This document shows positions 22,553-35,060 of a stretch of DNA of 64,000 bases, piece by piece; position 1 is the stretch's first letter, and the number at the start of each line of letters is the position of its first letter. Origin of the DNA: Gnetum montanum (lineage: Eukaryota > Streptophyta > Gnetopsida > Gnetales > Gnetaceae); contig MNCI01026937.1 in assembly GCA_015680685.1 (NCBI GenBank), positions 146,229 through 210,228 of the forward strand, read 5' to 3'. The notes under the pieces are model-generated. The model searched no databases and was not told the origin of the DNA. It saw only the letters and a program-made list of their open reading frames with translations. The translations under genes were made by a program, and so were the position numbers.

Positions 22553-25321
22553 GTAAGTAGCTTTTGGTACTTACAACAATTATAAGATCATGGTTTAATT
22601 AATCTCGCATTCTCCTCTTAGAGCTACAAACTGTTAGATAATTGTTCAACCTCCTGATAAGCTTCCTTAATTTTCTAGATCTGAAGCCCTTCTATTAGTA
22701 ACTAATGAGCTATCCTCCCATGATTGAGTAAAACTTTTATGGTCAAATTCAATGTAGCTAGATTAATATCATTGAGATTCTTGATAATTTCTTTTGCTTC
22801 TACTTCATTGGTGTCCAATTTGACTAATAAGTTGATTAGCTAATTTACTATAGCTCTTGCAATTGAACAAATTTGTTCTAGCTTTGACTTCTTTCAGTTA
22901 ACTTCTATCATTATTCTTGCAACTATCATCATCATATGATTTGGAAATGTTTTTTTTTTTTTTTTTTGAATCATGGCGGTGCTTCCCTCCTTTCAGTAGC
23001 TATCTTAGCTAATTCTTGTACCCTTTGATCTATTTGGATGAATATAGCTTTGTTTTTCTTGGCCTCTTCTATTTCTTCTTAGGTTTCTTGTATCCATTCT
23101 CTTTGATAATTAAATTCAGTAGCTAGCTCCTAAAAATTAGCCTATAAAAAATAGGAGTGATCTAAAGCCTTAGGCTTCTTAGCTTATTCTAATTCAAAGC
23201 TTATAATAATCAGTTTTTCTTCTAATTGCACCATAGCTTGCTCTTTATTTTATAAAAATGACTCCTTGATAATAATTGTAGCTTTAAGCTAATCATTCTC
23301 ATGTTTGGACCTTTTCAACTCTTCTCTCAATCTAGCTATTTCTTGCTCATTTTGCATCAAATACTTTCTAAGCTTGGCTATTCTATTATCAACAACTTTT
23401 CCCATATCTCTAATCAAAATAGCTAGTTTCTAACATATTGTGATGGGACATTACCAGCTTTTGACCTTCAATTTTAGGATCGTCTTCCTTATAAGTGAAG
23501 ATAACACTCATTTTAATTTCTAGATGATCTAGAGCTTCTAGCTAAGTGTGATTCTTCCTTCCTTTTCTTTTATCGAGTTACTCCGTTCATCAAATAGCTT
23601 AAGGGAAAATCCAAAGTTGTTAAAGATTAAGATGAGTTTTCCCCTTTCTTTTATTGTTGTTGTAGCTCTTGCAGTCTTTGTTGTTCAAGTAGTTCCTACT
23701 ACTATTGTTTGCACTTGTTGCTACTTTTCTTGATTGGCTTTTATTCAATACCATTTAGAGAAAACCCATCATTAGGCATGGCTTCTTCTAGATCTTGTAG
23801 CTTCCATGAGAAGTAATTTTCTTCTATGAAAGCTAGATATTCCTTAGGAAAATCTACATATCTCAATAACTAGTCGATCACAAGCAAAGGTCAAAAGCTT
23901 CATGAACAAGCTTCTTTTTAACTATTTTGGCACTTCATCCTTAGTCTAATTGACTTCTTTATCCATAGCTCTTTGATAAACTACATCTATCTCATCAAGT
24001 TAATGGACTTTGTGATTTTGTTTGCTAAATATATTCTTTTCAAAGTTATAAGAAAATCACAGTGTTTCTTGTATCACTTTGTCATGCCCTTTAGATGCCT
24101 TGCATTGTTGACTGTCAAACTTTAAGGAAAAAACTTCCTTATGTTTGTAGTCATGTCTTAAGGGGCTTTCCCACATTTGCCTTCCCACTTTTAAAGCTAC
24201 TAAGTATGGAGCTACAATGCTTGGGAACTTAAATGCATGTCCTTCAAAACCTGCTATTAAAATCTAAGTATAACGAGCATGTAGAAAAATAGCTCAATGG
24301 TACTTATTTTTGAATTCATTAACAATTTGCTAATCTATCCATGATGGGAAAGCTCCTAAGATGAACTTAAATAAATGAAGATATACATGATTCATATAAA
24401 ATTCTAAGGCTTGGGCATCAAAATAGCTCTTTTGGTATATCACTTGAAAGAAATCATAACAATGATCTTCAGCACAAGCTTGACACTGTGATGTATATCC
24501 AATGAAAATTGGAGTTGTTTTTGCTGGTTCTAGAATCTCACTTAGACGATAGTCTAGTAAAAATGAACCTAAATTCAACTAAGCCACCTATTCATGAATC
24601 TTTGTTAAGCCATATTGTAATATATCATTCATATATTGTACAAGGAAGAAGTTTTTCTTATTTTCTATAGCTACCTAGGCCCAAATATGATAATCAACAA
24701 CAAGATTTATTTCACAACCTGAACAAAAATTCAAAACTAAAATAAAAATTATGTATGAACCTAAGCTCTATGGCTTTTGAAATAGCATTTCAATATCCCC
24801 AAGATTTGGCAAGCTATGCTAGCAAGCACTTGATGATCTTGTTTCTGGATATGCCCAAAATCTACCACTAAGCACTTCTTCATTGTACTATCAAGATTTC
24901 ACTTCCATTATATCAAGTTCAATAAGTCCTAGAGCTCATAAGCATTTCTTACACTAATTTTGATAAACCACTCTATGTTTACTCTCAAGTGAATTTTATC
25001 CTTCTCATATATAATTTTAGGTATTATGTGAGTAATGACATCTCTAATAATATTAGCTCTAGGTTTGAAACCAAGCTTGTGAAGGTCTATTTTCTCATAA
25101 ACGTCTCTTCATTCCTCCAATAAATCTAAACTTTTGAGCTCTATTTTTCCAATTAAATCATGGTCTTCATCAAAGCTAAACAAATCCTTTTCCTCTAGTT
25201 CCAATTCTAGGTGGCCAACATAAATACATTATGGTAGTTGGTATATGTTGAGCTTGAAATGTTGCAGATAATTAGAGAAGTTGAAGGTGTTGATGTCGTA
25301 GAACTTTTGTGCTACTTCCTC
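22500..25321 (-). pseudogene. Long decayed reading frame of unknown family, main part
   Basis: Continues the frame that starts at 32405 (see the entry there). On the minus strand one frame reads coherently with few stops: VAQKFYDINTFNFSNYLQHF near 25310, IIPKIIYEKDKIHLRVNIEW near 25000, an 82-codon open stretch at 24578-24330 (LLDYRLSEILEPAKTTPIFI), APYLVALKVGRQMWESPLRH near 24190, then after a frameshift YLAFIEENYFSWKLQDLEEA near 23830. The C-terminal part is coiled-coil-like (RIAKLRKYLMQNEQEIARLR near 23370, EELKRSKHEND). Most stops are TAG or TAA where Gln is likely. Roughly 900 codons in all. I do not recognise the family; it could be the gag-like or accessory protein of an undescribed element or an old host gene. 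Stop density is about half that expected in this AT-rich DNA, which is the main support. Confidence 0.5.
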
Positions 25322-25842
25322 TGTAACAACGTTGCCCCAACGTTGCCCGGCACCCCAAGGAATTCACGAAGATCCAATGGATCTAGGGCGGAAGACCTGG
25401 GGAATACGCCTCAAACAAGCAAGCATCTCTCGAGTGCAAGCAGAAGAGAACCAAACAAACAAGTACACACACAACCTTGTAGACCACATCGATGGGAGGG
25501 GAGACGATGCACCTACAAGGGAAGGTACCTCACCCCCAGATCCCTCACGATCTGGTTCAAGGTGAGGCATGGCACCGCACCAAAACTATCCAGTCTTGGT
25601 TGCCTACATATCTACTACCGCCGTAGAATCAGGGCCATGTAGTTCTCCACGGAGAAGAGGGAAGGAAGAGGACTTAGAGAAGAGAGTAGCAACAGGAGTG
25701 TGTCCTATTGCTAGCTTGGTACCACCAAGCCGGGGTGGGTTTTATAACACTTGAGAGCCACCCGAGGGCACCTCAGAGTGTTCCATGGCCCCCGAACCAT
25801 GGGGAGAGCCCAAGAGAACCACCACTTGGGACATCTCTCACA
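25322..25842 (-). repeat. Left (3') LTR of the TGTAAC element
   Basis: 521 bp, paired base for base with 31862-32382 apart from about 14 substitutions. Terminal TG and CA are intact. The tract of C on the plus strand just inside (25843-25854) is the polypurine tract of the minus-strand element. Confidence 0.95.
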
Positions 25843-26691
25843 ATCCTCCCCCACATAAAGAAGCGACGTCCTCGGAGCGGAGCCTAGGATAGCTTCGAGT
25901 GTACACTTCACATGGGTTCGGAACTCCGTCAATTCCGGGGATCCATCAACTCCTTAGACGCCAGGCTTGAAGGAAGGTACCAACCCCAATACCTGATACG
26001 TCCTTCCATCCAATGCCTTGCATGAAACGCAAGGGCAACTGGAGGAAGCCCAAGACTTCCCTTCTCTATACGAGCGGGAGAGTCCAACCCAAAGGGCCAA
26101 CGTCTCTAAGGCGTCCCCTAGATCCGTCCCTTCTGAGGGTCTAGAGACCTATCTTCTTGCGTAATCCCATACTTATGCAAGAAGATCGCTCCTCTTCCAC
26201 AAGTCCTGCCAAGTTCCTCTGTGAATGGCATCTCAGCACCCCTTCATTTCTTTTTGAGGGCTCACCAAGGCCACTACCCATGGTGAGGGACTTGGGAACA
26301 TCACACCGAGAGGGAGGACATGCTCCTAAGAGCCATGTCTCCGCAAGCAACTCATGCTTGCCAGAACTCCATGTTCTGCTACTCGCATCGAGACCCATGG
26401 GGTCTCACCAGTGCAACCATCTAAGCACTGATTCCACATGCATCGGTACCGTGCGCAGTCTCTTTTCTCATCATTTTTGTTCAAGCTGGTATGAAGGGAG
26501 TCAAGCATGTTCTCCCTTACAAACAATGTACAAGGGCAGATCTTTGAGCTTGACCTTGCCATCTGCAGACACCAGCATCGCATGCCTCAATCCATCATTC
26601 ATCATTCCCTAGTATACCAACGAGAGAGAAGATCCAAAAATCTATTTGGAAACTTCTCCAAGAGGCTAGATACAACAAGCCCCATCTTTCA

Positions 26692-28138
26692 GCAACATCT
26701 CTTGTGATTATCCAACATCAAGAATGCATGCTCGAATGTGAGAACAAGGGAGGGTCAATTGGGCAACCAACCCCATGACAATCCTCCTTCACCTATCTCA
26801 AATCAGCTATAAGCACATCATCGAATGCAACCATAATATCCCATTCATGGAGAAGGGTCACCCACATTTCCCACATGCAAGCCATCCTTCCCACACCAAG
26901 TTATGGGACAAGCACCATTTTCTGAACACAAGGTCCAGGAACAACATAGAGTCACCTCTAAGAGTAACTAGATCATGAATTCTCCAAGGAACATCAACAT
27001 TCTCAAAATTTGTTTTTCCCCACAATATCAAGAACGATTGCCAGTCTCACGATCAACACCTTTCAGTAGATTTTGCAATTCCAGGAAGGATCATCTTTGG
27101 GAGGTTTCTTCCATAGGTAAGTATCACAACCCTCATACATGCCCAAGTAGTCAATATAGCCAATAGAACCAAATCGTGGAACTGTCACCAGCTGAGGGAA
27201 GACATGGGTTCACAAGTCTTACTCAATTTCAATTTTCCCTTGAGAACAACTCAAGATACCAAGCAATTCTGTTTCATCTTGGGAGATCTGGGTTTTGTGT
27301 CATACATCCTAGTCAAGCCCATTTACATCAATTTTATGGTGGACAAGGCCGCACCACTACCTATTGTCATTCAACCCAAACAATAGACACAAGTCAACAA
27401 CAACATCTTGCCCANACAACATCTCTTGTGATTATCCAACATCAAGAATGCATGCTCGAATGTGAGAACAAGGGAGGGTCAATTGGGCAACCAACCCCAT
27501 GACAATCCTCCTTCACCTATCTCAAATCAGCTATAAGCACATCATCGAATGCAACCATAATATCCCATTCATGGAGAAGGGTCACCCACATTTTCCACAT
27601 GCAAGCCATCCTTCCCACACCAAGTTATGGGACAAGCACCATTTTCTGAACACAAGGTCCAGGAACAATATAGAGTCACCTCTGAGAGTAACCAAATCAT
27701 GAATTCTCCGAGGAACATCAACGTTCTCAGAATTTACATTTCCCCACTATATCAAGAATGACTGCCAGTCTCACGATCAACACCTTTCAGCAGATTTTTG
27801 CACTTGAAGGAAGGATCCTCTTTGGGAGGTTTCTTCCATAGGTAAGTATCATAACCATCATACGTGTCCAAGTAGTCAATATCGCCAATAGAACCAAATC
27901 GTGGAACTGTCACCAGCTGAGGGAAGACATGGGTTCACAAGTCTTACCCAATTTCAATTTTCCCTTGAGAACAACTCAAGATACCAAGAATTTCTGTTTC
28001 ATCTTGGGAGATCTGGGTTTTGTTTTATACATCCCAGTCAGGCCCATTTACATCAATTTGTGGTGGACAAGGCCGCACCACTACCTATTGTCATTCAACC
28101 CAAACAATAGACACAAGTCAACAACAACATCTTGCCCA
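26692..28138. repeat. 724-bp tandem duplication inside the TGTAAC element
   Basis: 26692-27414 and 27417-28138 are the same sequence at several percent divergence (for example agagtaactagatc against agagtaaccaaatc), with a single N at 27415 between them. The divergence means it is not a simple repeat of one read. Either the element carries an internal tandem duplication or two different copies were joined in assembly. Confidence 0.85.
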
Positions 28139-31100
28139 TAGGAGGACCAGGTCCTCAAGATAGTTTTTACATGGAATGGGCTTTCATCAACATCATTACA
28201 ACTCAAACATAACACGATTCATCCTCAAAGGATTTACAACAAGGATGGTCTACCAGAGAACCCCAACAAGGAAGTTCCTCTGAAGATCCCAAAACTACGA
28301 GAGTACACAAGATCATTCCTTGCCTACAAGAAGAGCAATATGTATCTTTAATTTACATCAACAACATGACCTCACAAAGGAGGTTTCATGAATTTCACCA
28401 GGGTAACAACATTCTGTCTCTAAGAACAAGCCCCATGAGTTCATGAACATAGGACCACTGCTAGGAACAAGTCTCAAACATCTACTGCTTACAGGAGACA
28501 ACCGTCTCAATACCACCTGCCTTATTATTTCAAGAACTGAAGAGGGCATCCATTGAAATGGAGAATGATCCCTCATGATCAACTTTGCTATCCTACCAGG
28601 GAGGTGAGATCACCAACATGAATTTAACATCACACCACAAACATGGGACAATATATCAGCGAAGGACTCTGTAATACATCAGTGTACATAAGGGAAAGAG
28701 TACACAGGACAATTCAGCAAGACACCATAGCCTCTTAGGCACAATGAGTCCCCTATCATGGAATCACACCATAGACCATGAAGGCACCAATTAGTCCCAA
28801 TCTATGTGAGAACATCATAACTCTCCAAAGCACCAAAAGCTATTTGTCACGAGAGCCCACCATCACGAGAGCCCACCAACATGCACAAACCATTAGAAAC
28901 CCCCAATCATGAGAGCATCGGCTCAAGTGTTTTGGGCACATTCAAGCCCACCAAGCAAGGCCACCAAGAGAAATCACAATTTCTGTATCTGTAACGTCAT
29001 TTATCCAAGGATGGACCACCATCCCATCATTTGGACAACTGCCCCATGATCGTCTCCAACATGGAAGAGCAAGTCTAGGTGCCACTACCCAGAATTCTAC
29101 TCAAATCCACTATTAGACATCATATTGATCTGAATTTCTGTCACCATCAATCATCTGCAAACAAGATCTTTGCCAGTCCAGGAACACAAGAAAATGTGTT
29201 CCCAAGATTTTTCCTGTCCCAAGGACGTTCACCAAGCATACACCATCTAGGCATGCCAACCTCATCAAGAACACATGGCACCAGTTCAAGAGCATAATGG
29301 GCAAGGACATGCCCTGGTCCGATCATTACAACACCGTATCATAACCAAAGCATTTCTCATGAGGTTTTTAGCAGAATTATACATCAAGGCACAAGAGCCA
29401 TTTACAACATATAGCAAGGGTGCTTTAAAACAAGCACCAGGAAAACATCATACATCAAGCTTGGCCTTGTCACAGTGTGTGGCATAGGCCTACAACCAGG
29501 AGACAACTAAGTCATATAGGCAATACATCTAGCACTTTTTAGTGCATACAACCGAATTGAGAATACCACACGAGTACATTTAACACACCCAAGGATCATA
29601 TTACATTCATATATGGGAACATACATGGTAAATGGAATGCTACCCAAGCCTAAAAGGCTATAGGACAACTACCCAAACCCTTCCTAGGCTGGAAGATTTA
29701 GGCCATCAAGAGCATACCAAGAAAGAACCATGCTGTTTTGAGAAAAACCTGTCTCTGTCACGAAGCATAAATGATCATCTGTCATTGAAGCACTGTCTTA
29801 AAAGATACATGATCTACTATCACACTGAATCGACTGCACGGGTAACCTCGAACGAAAACGATTCAAGACACGAACGCAACGATTGAATAAGGAAACACAC
29901 CAACTGAGTATCCACCATCCTGCCACAGTGGGACCTCATTGCATTGGCCACTCCTGGGCCATTAGTATCTGGCATGGCCAAGGATACCATTTCATGCCAT
30001 CTGCTAGCCCAATATCTGTAGGGTCTAGGACAGATCACCGTCCTCTGTTAGTGCTCCCCCAGCACTGAGAGGCAAACAAATCATGATGTACCTGCTGATG
30101 CATCACAGCCAAGGTACTGATAAATCCACAACCCAATGTTGGGATTCTGAGACCAAATAATCAGTTCATGAAGGTCTCAGGAGCACATATCTTCCCCATA
30201 GACATAGTGCTCCCAGAATCAACTGAGGTCACCACTGGCTACATCTTTATACTTGTGCTACCTGCAAACACTGAGACACAAGCTCAGAAACATAGGAGTT
30301 AGCAGGAACATGATTAGCACATCAGCCTCATTCACAACCATCAAGCATGATCATATAACAAAGAGATATCACTCTTGCACATCATAAAATTCAAGACCTC
30401 AACAACATGTATAGAGATCAATCATGCAAAACATTGATGGAGGAATCCGATCCCCACTCGAATAAACGATTTCACCATGAGACACACCAAGAGAGAGATA
30501 GCACACTCTCAAAATTTCAATATTCATACATAACAATCATTCCCAGCAACTGGCACTGGCCTCAACCAGGACCAAAATTTCAACACACTCGTATGAGTCA
30601 TGGGCAATAGACAATCGTCAACTCAACCCAAAAATAAGGAGGAAGACCAAGGTCTATCCAACATCAAGTCAGCATCCAACAAGTTCTCGCAACACAAGCA
30701 ACATCACGAAGGATGCGTTCACAAGAAGACTCATTAAAAGAGGTGTGGTCTCAACAAGAACCAACAATAGGATGACCCCCACCAGTAGTCTTCAAAATCA
30801 AATGACCAAAATGTCACCAATCAAAATAGTGATGCCACAAGCAACACCACCCGCTCAACAAGGAGCATAACTCACAAGGATCAACAATAAGGGCAATCAT
30901 GCCTCATGCACAATACGTTGTCAAACAAGACAATAGCCATTTGGCTTTGGGGTGACACAAACAACCACTGCATCCTCAACGTCCCCAACAATAAGTCATC
31001 ATACCGCGTAAAACATTTAAGCCTTGCATTACGAATGATAGACGCAACCACGATAACACGCATGCAGAATTTGAAAGCGCAACCAAGAAGACACGCATAC

Positions 31101-31841
31101 AGAAATAGACAAACATACAATCGCAAACACGAACGTACGAAGTCTACCAGCAACGGTCTTAGTCCACCCAGAACAAGGCTCATCAGGAGCACATGTCCGA
31201 AGACCTCCATCCTGAGGTACCTAGGAACCATCTTGTCCTCATTTGTATTTTCCCATACTCACTGTATCTAGGGTGAGTGGGAGTGCCAAGGATATCATAT
31301 CCTGCACGATTCAACAAATGCCAGTTCGAAACATGTCATCTGGGTGGAGACCGAAGCAGAGACTCGGTCCGATTCATCCCAGATGAATCACTGGAGACCT
31401 GAGATGGGAGCTCCTTGAGCAACAAAATTCTTGAGTTGCCAGTAGAACTCCTCTCAACCATATCGCATACAATCCCAACTAGTCCAACCACAAGTAAATA
31501 ATCGAAGGACATCGCCACAACACCATCGTTTATATCCTTAAGGAGAGCAACATACATCAATTGCTCACATCTATCCTCTTATGAAGAGTGAAGAACATTG
31601 CCATCAAGAAACTCTTCAAAACACATAAGGATATGATCCTAGATCACCTAGGTATCAAACCAAAGAGACCATTAACCAAACAAGCTCAATGGAGTATCAC
31701 CACCAAAGAGCACAAGGCCACCCTCCAAGGGAGTGGTTAACCAAAGTTGAGAATGGGGTTAGCTAGTTTCTATCATAAACCTCACAACCCACAAACCCTG
31801 ATACCCACTTAGCGAGAAAATTTTGCCAATCACTAAAACTA

Positions 31842-31859
31842 TACAACGCTCTGATACCA
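31842..31859 (-). promoter_or_regulatory. Primer-binding site for initiator Met tRNA
   Basis: Minus strand TGGTATCAGAGCGTTGTA, two bases inside the LTR. The first 12 bases match the standard plant iMet primer site exactly. Confidence 0.85.
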
Positions 31860-31861
31860 TC

Positions 31862-32382
31862 TGTAACAACGTTGCCCCAATGTTGCCTGAAACCCCAAGG
31901 AATTCACAAAGATCCAATGGATCTAGGGCGGAAGACCTGGGGAATACGCCTCAAACAAGCAAGCATCTCACGAGTGCAAGCAGAAGAGAACCAAACAAAC
32001 AAGTACACACACAACCTTGTAGACCACATCGATGGGAGGGGAGACGATGCACCTACAAGGGAAGGTACCTCACCCCCAGATCCCTCACGATCTGGTACAA
32101 GGTGTGGCATGGCACCGCACCAAAACTATCCAGTCTTGGTTGCCTACATATCTACGACCGCCGTAGAATCAGGGCCATGTAGTTCTCCACGGAGAAGAGG
32201 GAAAGAAGAGGACTTAGAGAAGAAAGTTGCAACAGGAGTGTGTCCTATTGCTAGCTTGGTACCACCAAGCCGGGGTGGGTTTTGTAACACTTGAGAGCCA
32301 CCCGAGGGCTCCTCAGAGTGTTCCATGGCCCCCGAACCATGGGGAGAGCCCAAGAGAACCACCACTTGGGACATCTCTCACA
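31862..32382 (-). repeat. Right (5') LTR of the TGTAAC element
   Basis: 521 bp, the same length as its partner, with intact TG and CA ends. Short frames inside it are shared with the partner LTR and are not genes. Confidence 0.95.
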
Positions 32383-32387
32383 TCCTC

Positions 32388-32405
32388 CTCTTCTTTATGA
32401 GACAT
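32388..32405 (-). pseudogene. Start of the unknown decayed frame, cut off by LTR insertion
   Basis: The minus strand begins ATG at 32405-32403 and reads MSHKEEE before it meets the TCCTC target site and the LTR element. Removing 25322-32387 (element plus one target-site copy) restores one uninterrupted frame MSHKEEEEVAQKFYD into 25321 and below. The restoration of frame at the duplicated site supports both the insertion model and the reality of the reading frame. Whether this ATG is the true start is not certain; the next 0.5 kb upstream shows no continuing frame. Confidence 0.5.
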
Positions 32406-32889
32406 TTTGATCTAAAATTCAAAGATCCTCAAGAAATCTTTTCTCTACACTTCTAGTATGGCTCTTGCTCTACTACAATGTTTGGCTCTACTTGCTAATG
32501 ATTCTCTGATTTACAATCTAGCATAGCTTTCTAAATTAATACCTAAAGCTTTATTTTTTAATTCACTCACTCAAAGAAAAATTGTTTGAATCATCTTATG
32601 CCATGTTTAAGCTCTTAAATTTACTGAGCTACTCTTGAATTCCATCACATGTCTTAATGCTTAGCTCACCTTTTGTTAATCTAGCTCTTGATTTTATATT
32701 AATTGAATAGGCAATTTTAATCTTCATTTCATTAATGTTAATGTGGTAGTTGAAGCTCAAATCATTACGTAGGACTAATCCTAAGCCTGCTTCATAATCG
32801 ATTTTAAGCTAATACTAACATAAAGCTTTATGTCCTTTTATGTGGTTATCTGCTTTTGAGCTTGATTGTTTTGAAGAATCCATGAGCAT

Positions 32890-35060
32890 GTTGTAGAACC
32901 AACTTTTGGTTCTACAAGGCTTCTTCTTACATGACTATTGATTAAGCTTCAGTATCTCTTAATTCCTTTTTTATCGATTTATGGCATGTTGAGCTTAATT
33001 AAGATTAAGCATGAGTGTAAATCTAGTACATTACTTTGTAGCTGCTCTCGTGTTTGAATTTCTTAAATTAGAGCTCCTTCGCATCTTAATATAGCTTGTA
33101 GAACCAATTCATGGAACTTCTTTTTGGTTCTACAAACTTCTTTTTGGTTCTACAAACTTCTTTTCTTTATCATAAGCTTACGTGGCAAAGCAAATTTGAA
33201 GCTGGCTCATACAACCAATTCATAGAACCATTTTTTGTTTCTACGAACTCTTCTTCTATCTTAAGCTTACATGGCTTTTGAGTTCTCTTTTAATCTTCAA
33301 AAACCTTTCTTTCATCGAGCTTAGCTAAGTTGAACTAAAATTGTAATTGACCATGTGCAAAATAATCTATGCTAGGCCTTGTTTCTGAGCTTTTGAAAAA
33401 TGGTTCATAGAACCATTTTGAAGCCCACTTGTAGAACCAAATTGGTTCTATGATCCTGTGTTATTGATAAGGTAATGTGGTTCATAGAACCATTTTGAAG
33501 CTCATTCATAAAACAAAATTTTATTTCTATGAATCCACTCTATTTGAAAGATGACATGAAAAAACCATTCTAGAGCTTCTTTGTAGAACCAATTTGTGGC
33601 TCCACAAGCCATGTTATATTCATCAGGTCTTAAGCTTCTCTTGTTCAATGTGCACAAATCAAATCCATAGCTCCTTGTGGGTCCAATATATTTACTTTTG
33701 AAAAAAACTCTTTCTGGTTCTAAGGTGGCTTGTAGAACCATTTTAGCTTTTGTTCGTAAAACCAAATTTTGCTTCTATGAACCTATTCTTCACTAGTATT
33801 AATGTGGTAGAACCAAAAATAAGCTTGCTTGTAAAAAAAAAACTACGCTCTTTCAATTCTTCTATTCTCTTCTATTCTTTTATTCTTGTTTTAAATGTTG
33901 ACATGGTAGAAACATTTTCAAACTTTCTTATAGAACCTATTTTTGATTCTATAGGCTCATTGACTTTTTTAAAAGTAACATGGTAGAACCAAAAATGAGC
34001 CCTCTTGTAGAAATGAACTTTAGTTCTATGAGCTATGCTTATTCTCATCCTCCTATTTCTTTCATAGACCATGCTCCATAATGATGATGTGGCTATTAGA
34101 AACATTTTTTAGCTTTCTTATAGAACCAACTTGTAGAACCAATATTTGGTTTTATAAACACAAGCTATATAAAATCTGACATGGTTCACAGAACCAATTT
34201 GGAGCTTGTTCATAGAACCAAATTTTGGTTCTACGAATTGACTCATTTTTCCAAAGCTGATGTGGCAAAGTCAAAAATGATGCACCTTAAGTCTTTTAAG
34301 AGCTCCAACATGGCCTATAGAACCGATTTAGCTTTTGTTTGTATGAACCTATTCAAATGAAGAGCTGACGTGGCTTGTAAAACCATTTTGAAGCTCACTG
34401 GTAGAACCGATTTTTGGTTCTACAAAGCTAACCTTTTGGAATCTTACATAGCTAGCAATAAAGGCTTCTCTGAATCAATTCCTTAAATTCCTAAGATGTC
34501 AACTCTTTTAAAAGAAGCTTTCTTTTCTCAATTTATGTGGCACATGAGTTTTACCTATAAAGCCAAACTTTGACGCTCTTATAGAATCAAATCTCATAAT
34601 AATGTGAAGCCAATTTTTTAACCTCGAGCTAGCTAACATGGTAGAACCAATCTAGAAGCTCTTTGTAGAACCGATATTTATTTCTATATACTTTTCCCAG
34701 TTCTACAAACTAATCGACCAAGAGTTGACATGAATTATGGAACTATTTCAGGGCTCACTTGTCGAACCCATTTGTTGAACTGTTTTTTGGTTCTACTAGA
34801 TTTTCCTTACTCTACTAGCCAATGTGGCTTATAGAGCTAATTGAGCCTTTGGCTGTAGAATCTTTTTTCATTCCATAAAAGCTTATGTGATTCATAAAAC
34901 TAATTTAAAAGCTATTTGTAGAATAGATATTTGGTTCTACAAACTGCTCCAAGTCCATGAGCTAACATGGCTTAATAATAATAGATTTCTTTTATAAAAC
35001 TAATCTCACTCCTTCAAATCCTCGGTTCTATGAGCTTTTACTGATAAAGTTTCAACTTGG
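32890..35060. repeat. AGAACC/GGTTCT inverted-repeat minisatellite
   Basis: About 2.1 kb with some 30 copies (by eye) of AGAACC or its complement GGTTCT, often paired as small hairpins. The clearest is TTGTAGAACCAA (32891-32902), a 3-nt loop, and TTGGTTCTACAA (32906-32917), perfect 12-bp arms. Others include atagaaccaaattttggttc near 34212 and gtagaaccgatttttggttc near 34401. Between pairs recur gaagctcacttgtagaacc and a-catgg/acgtgg words, suggesting a degenerate higher-order unit of roughly 80-110 bp. A short exact tandem, ctttttggttctacaaactt, occurs at 33120-33160. No coding. It lies 0.5-2.7 kb upstream of the ATG of the unknown decayed frame. Confidence 0.85.

Larger units (their letters stand above)
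25322..32382 (-). mobile_element. LTR retrotransposon with initiator-Met primer site and no recognisable coding
   Basis: A 7.06-kb element with the target-site duplication TCCTC at 25317-25321 and 32383-32387. Both LTRs are 521 bp (25322-25842, 31862-32382) and begin TGTAACAACG and end CTCTCACA; I count about 14 differences by eye, so it is fairly young. Orientation is minus: the right LTR is followed inward by TGGTATCAGAGC, complementary to the 3' end of initiator Met tRNA (usual in Ty1/copia and some others), and a purine tract GTGGGGGAGGAT (25854-25843) precedes the left LTR. The roughly 6-kb interior has only short frames on both strands and no protease, integrase or reverse transcriptase that I can recognise, so it resembles a large non-autonomous (LARD-type) element or a badly decayed copia element. 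It interrupts codon 8 of the pseudogene described separately. Confidence 0.9.

Noticed and set aside
25238-25642. 134-codon plus-strand frame, with a near copy at 31823-32182
   Set aside because: Both lie in the two LTRs of one element; the similarity is LTR pairing, not a gene family.
30150-30260. Minus-strand VDSGSTMSMGK as a possible retropepsin active site in the TGTAAC element
   Set aside because: No protease sequence follows in any frame, so the match is probably chance.
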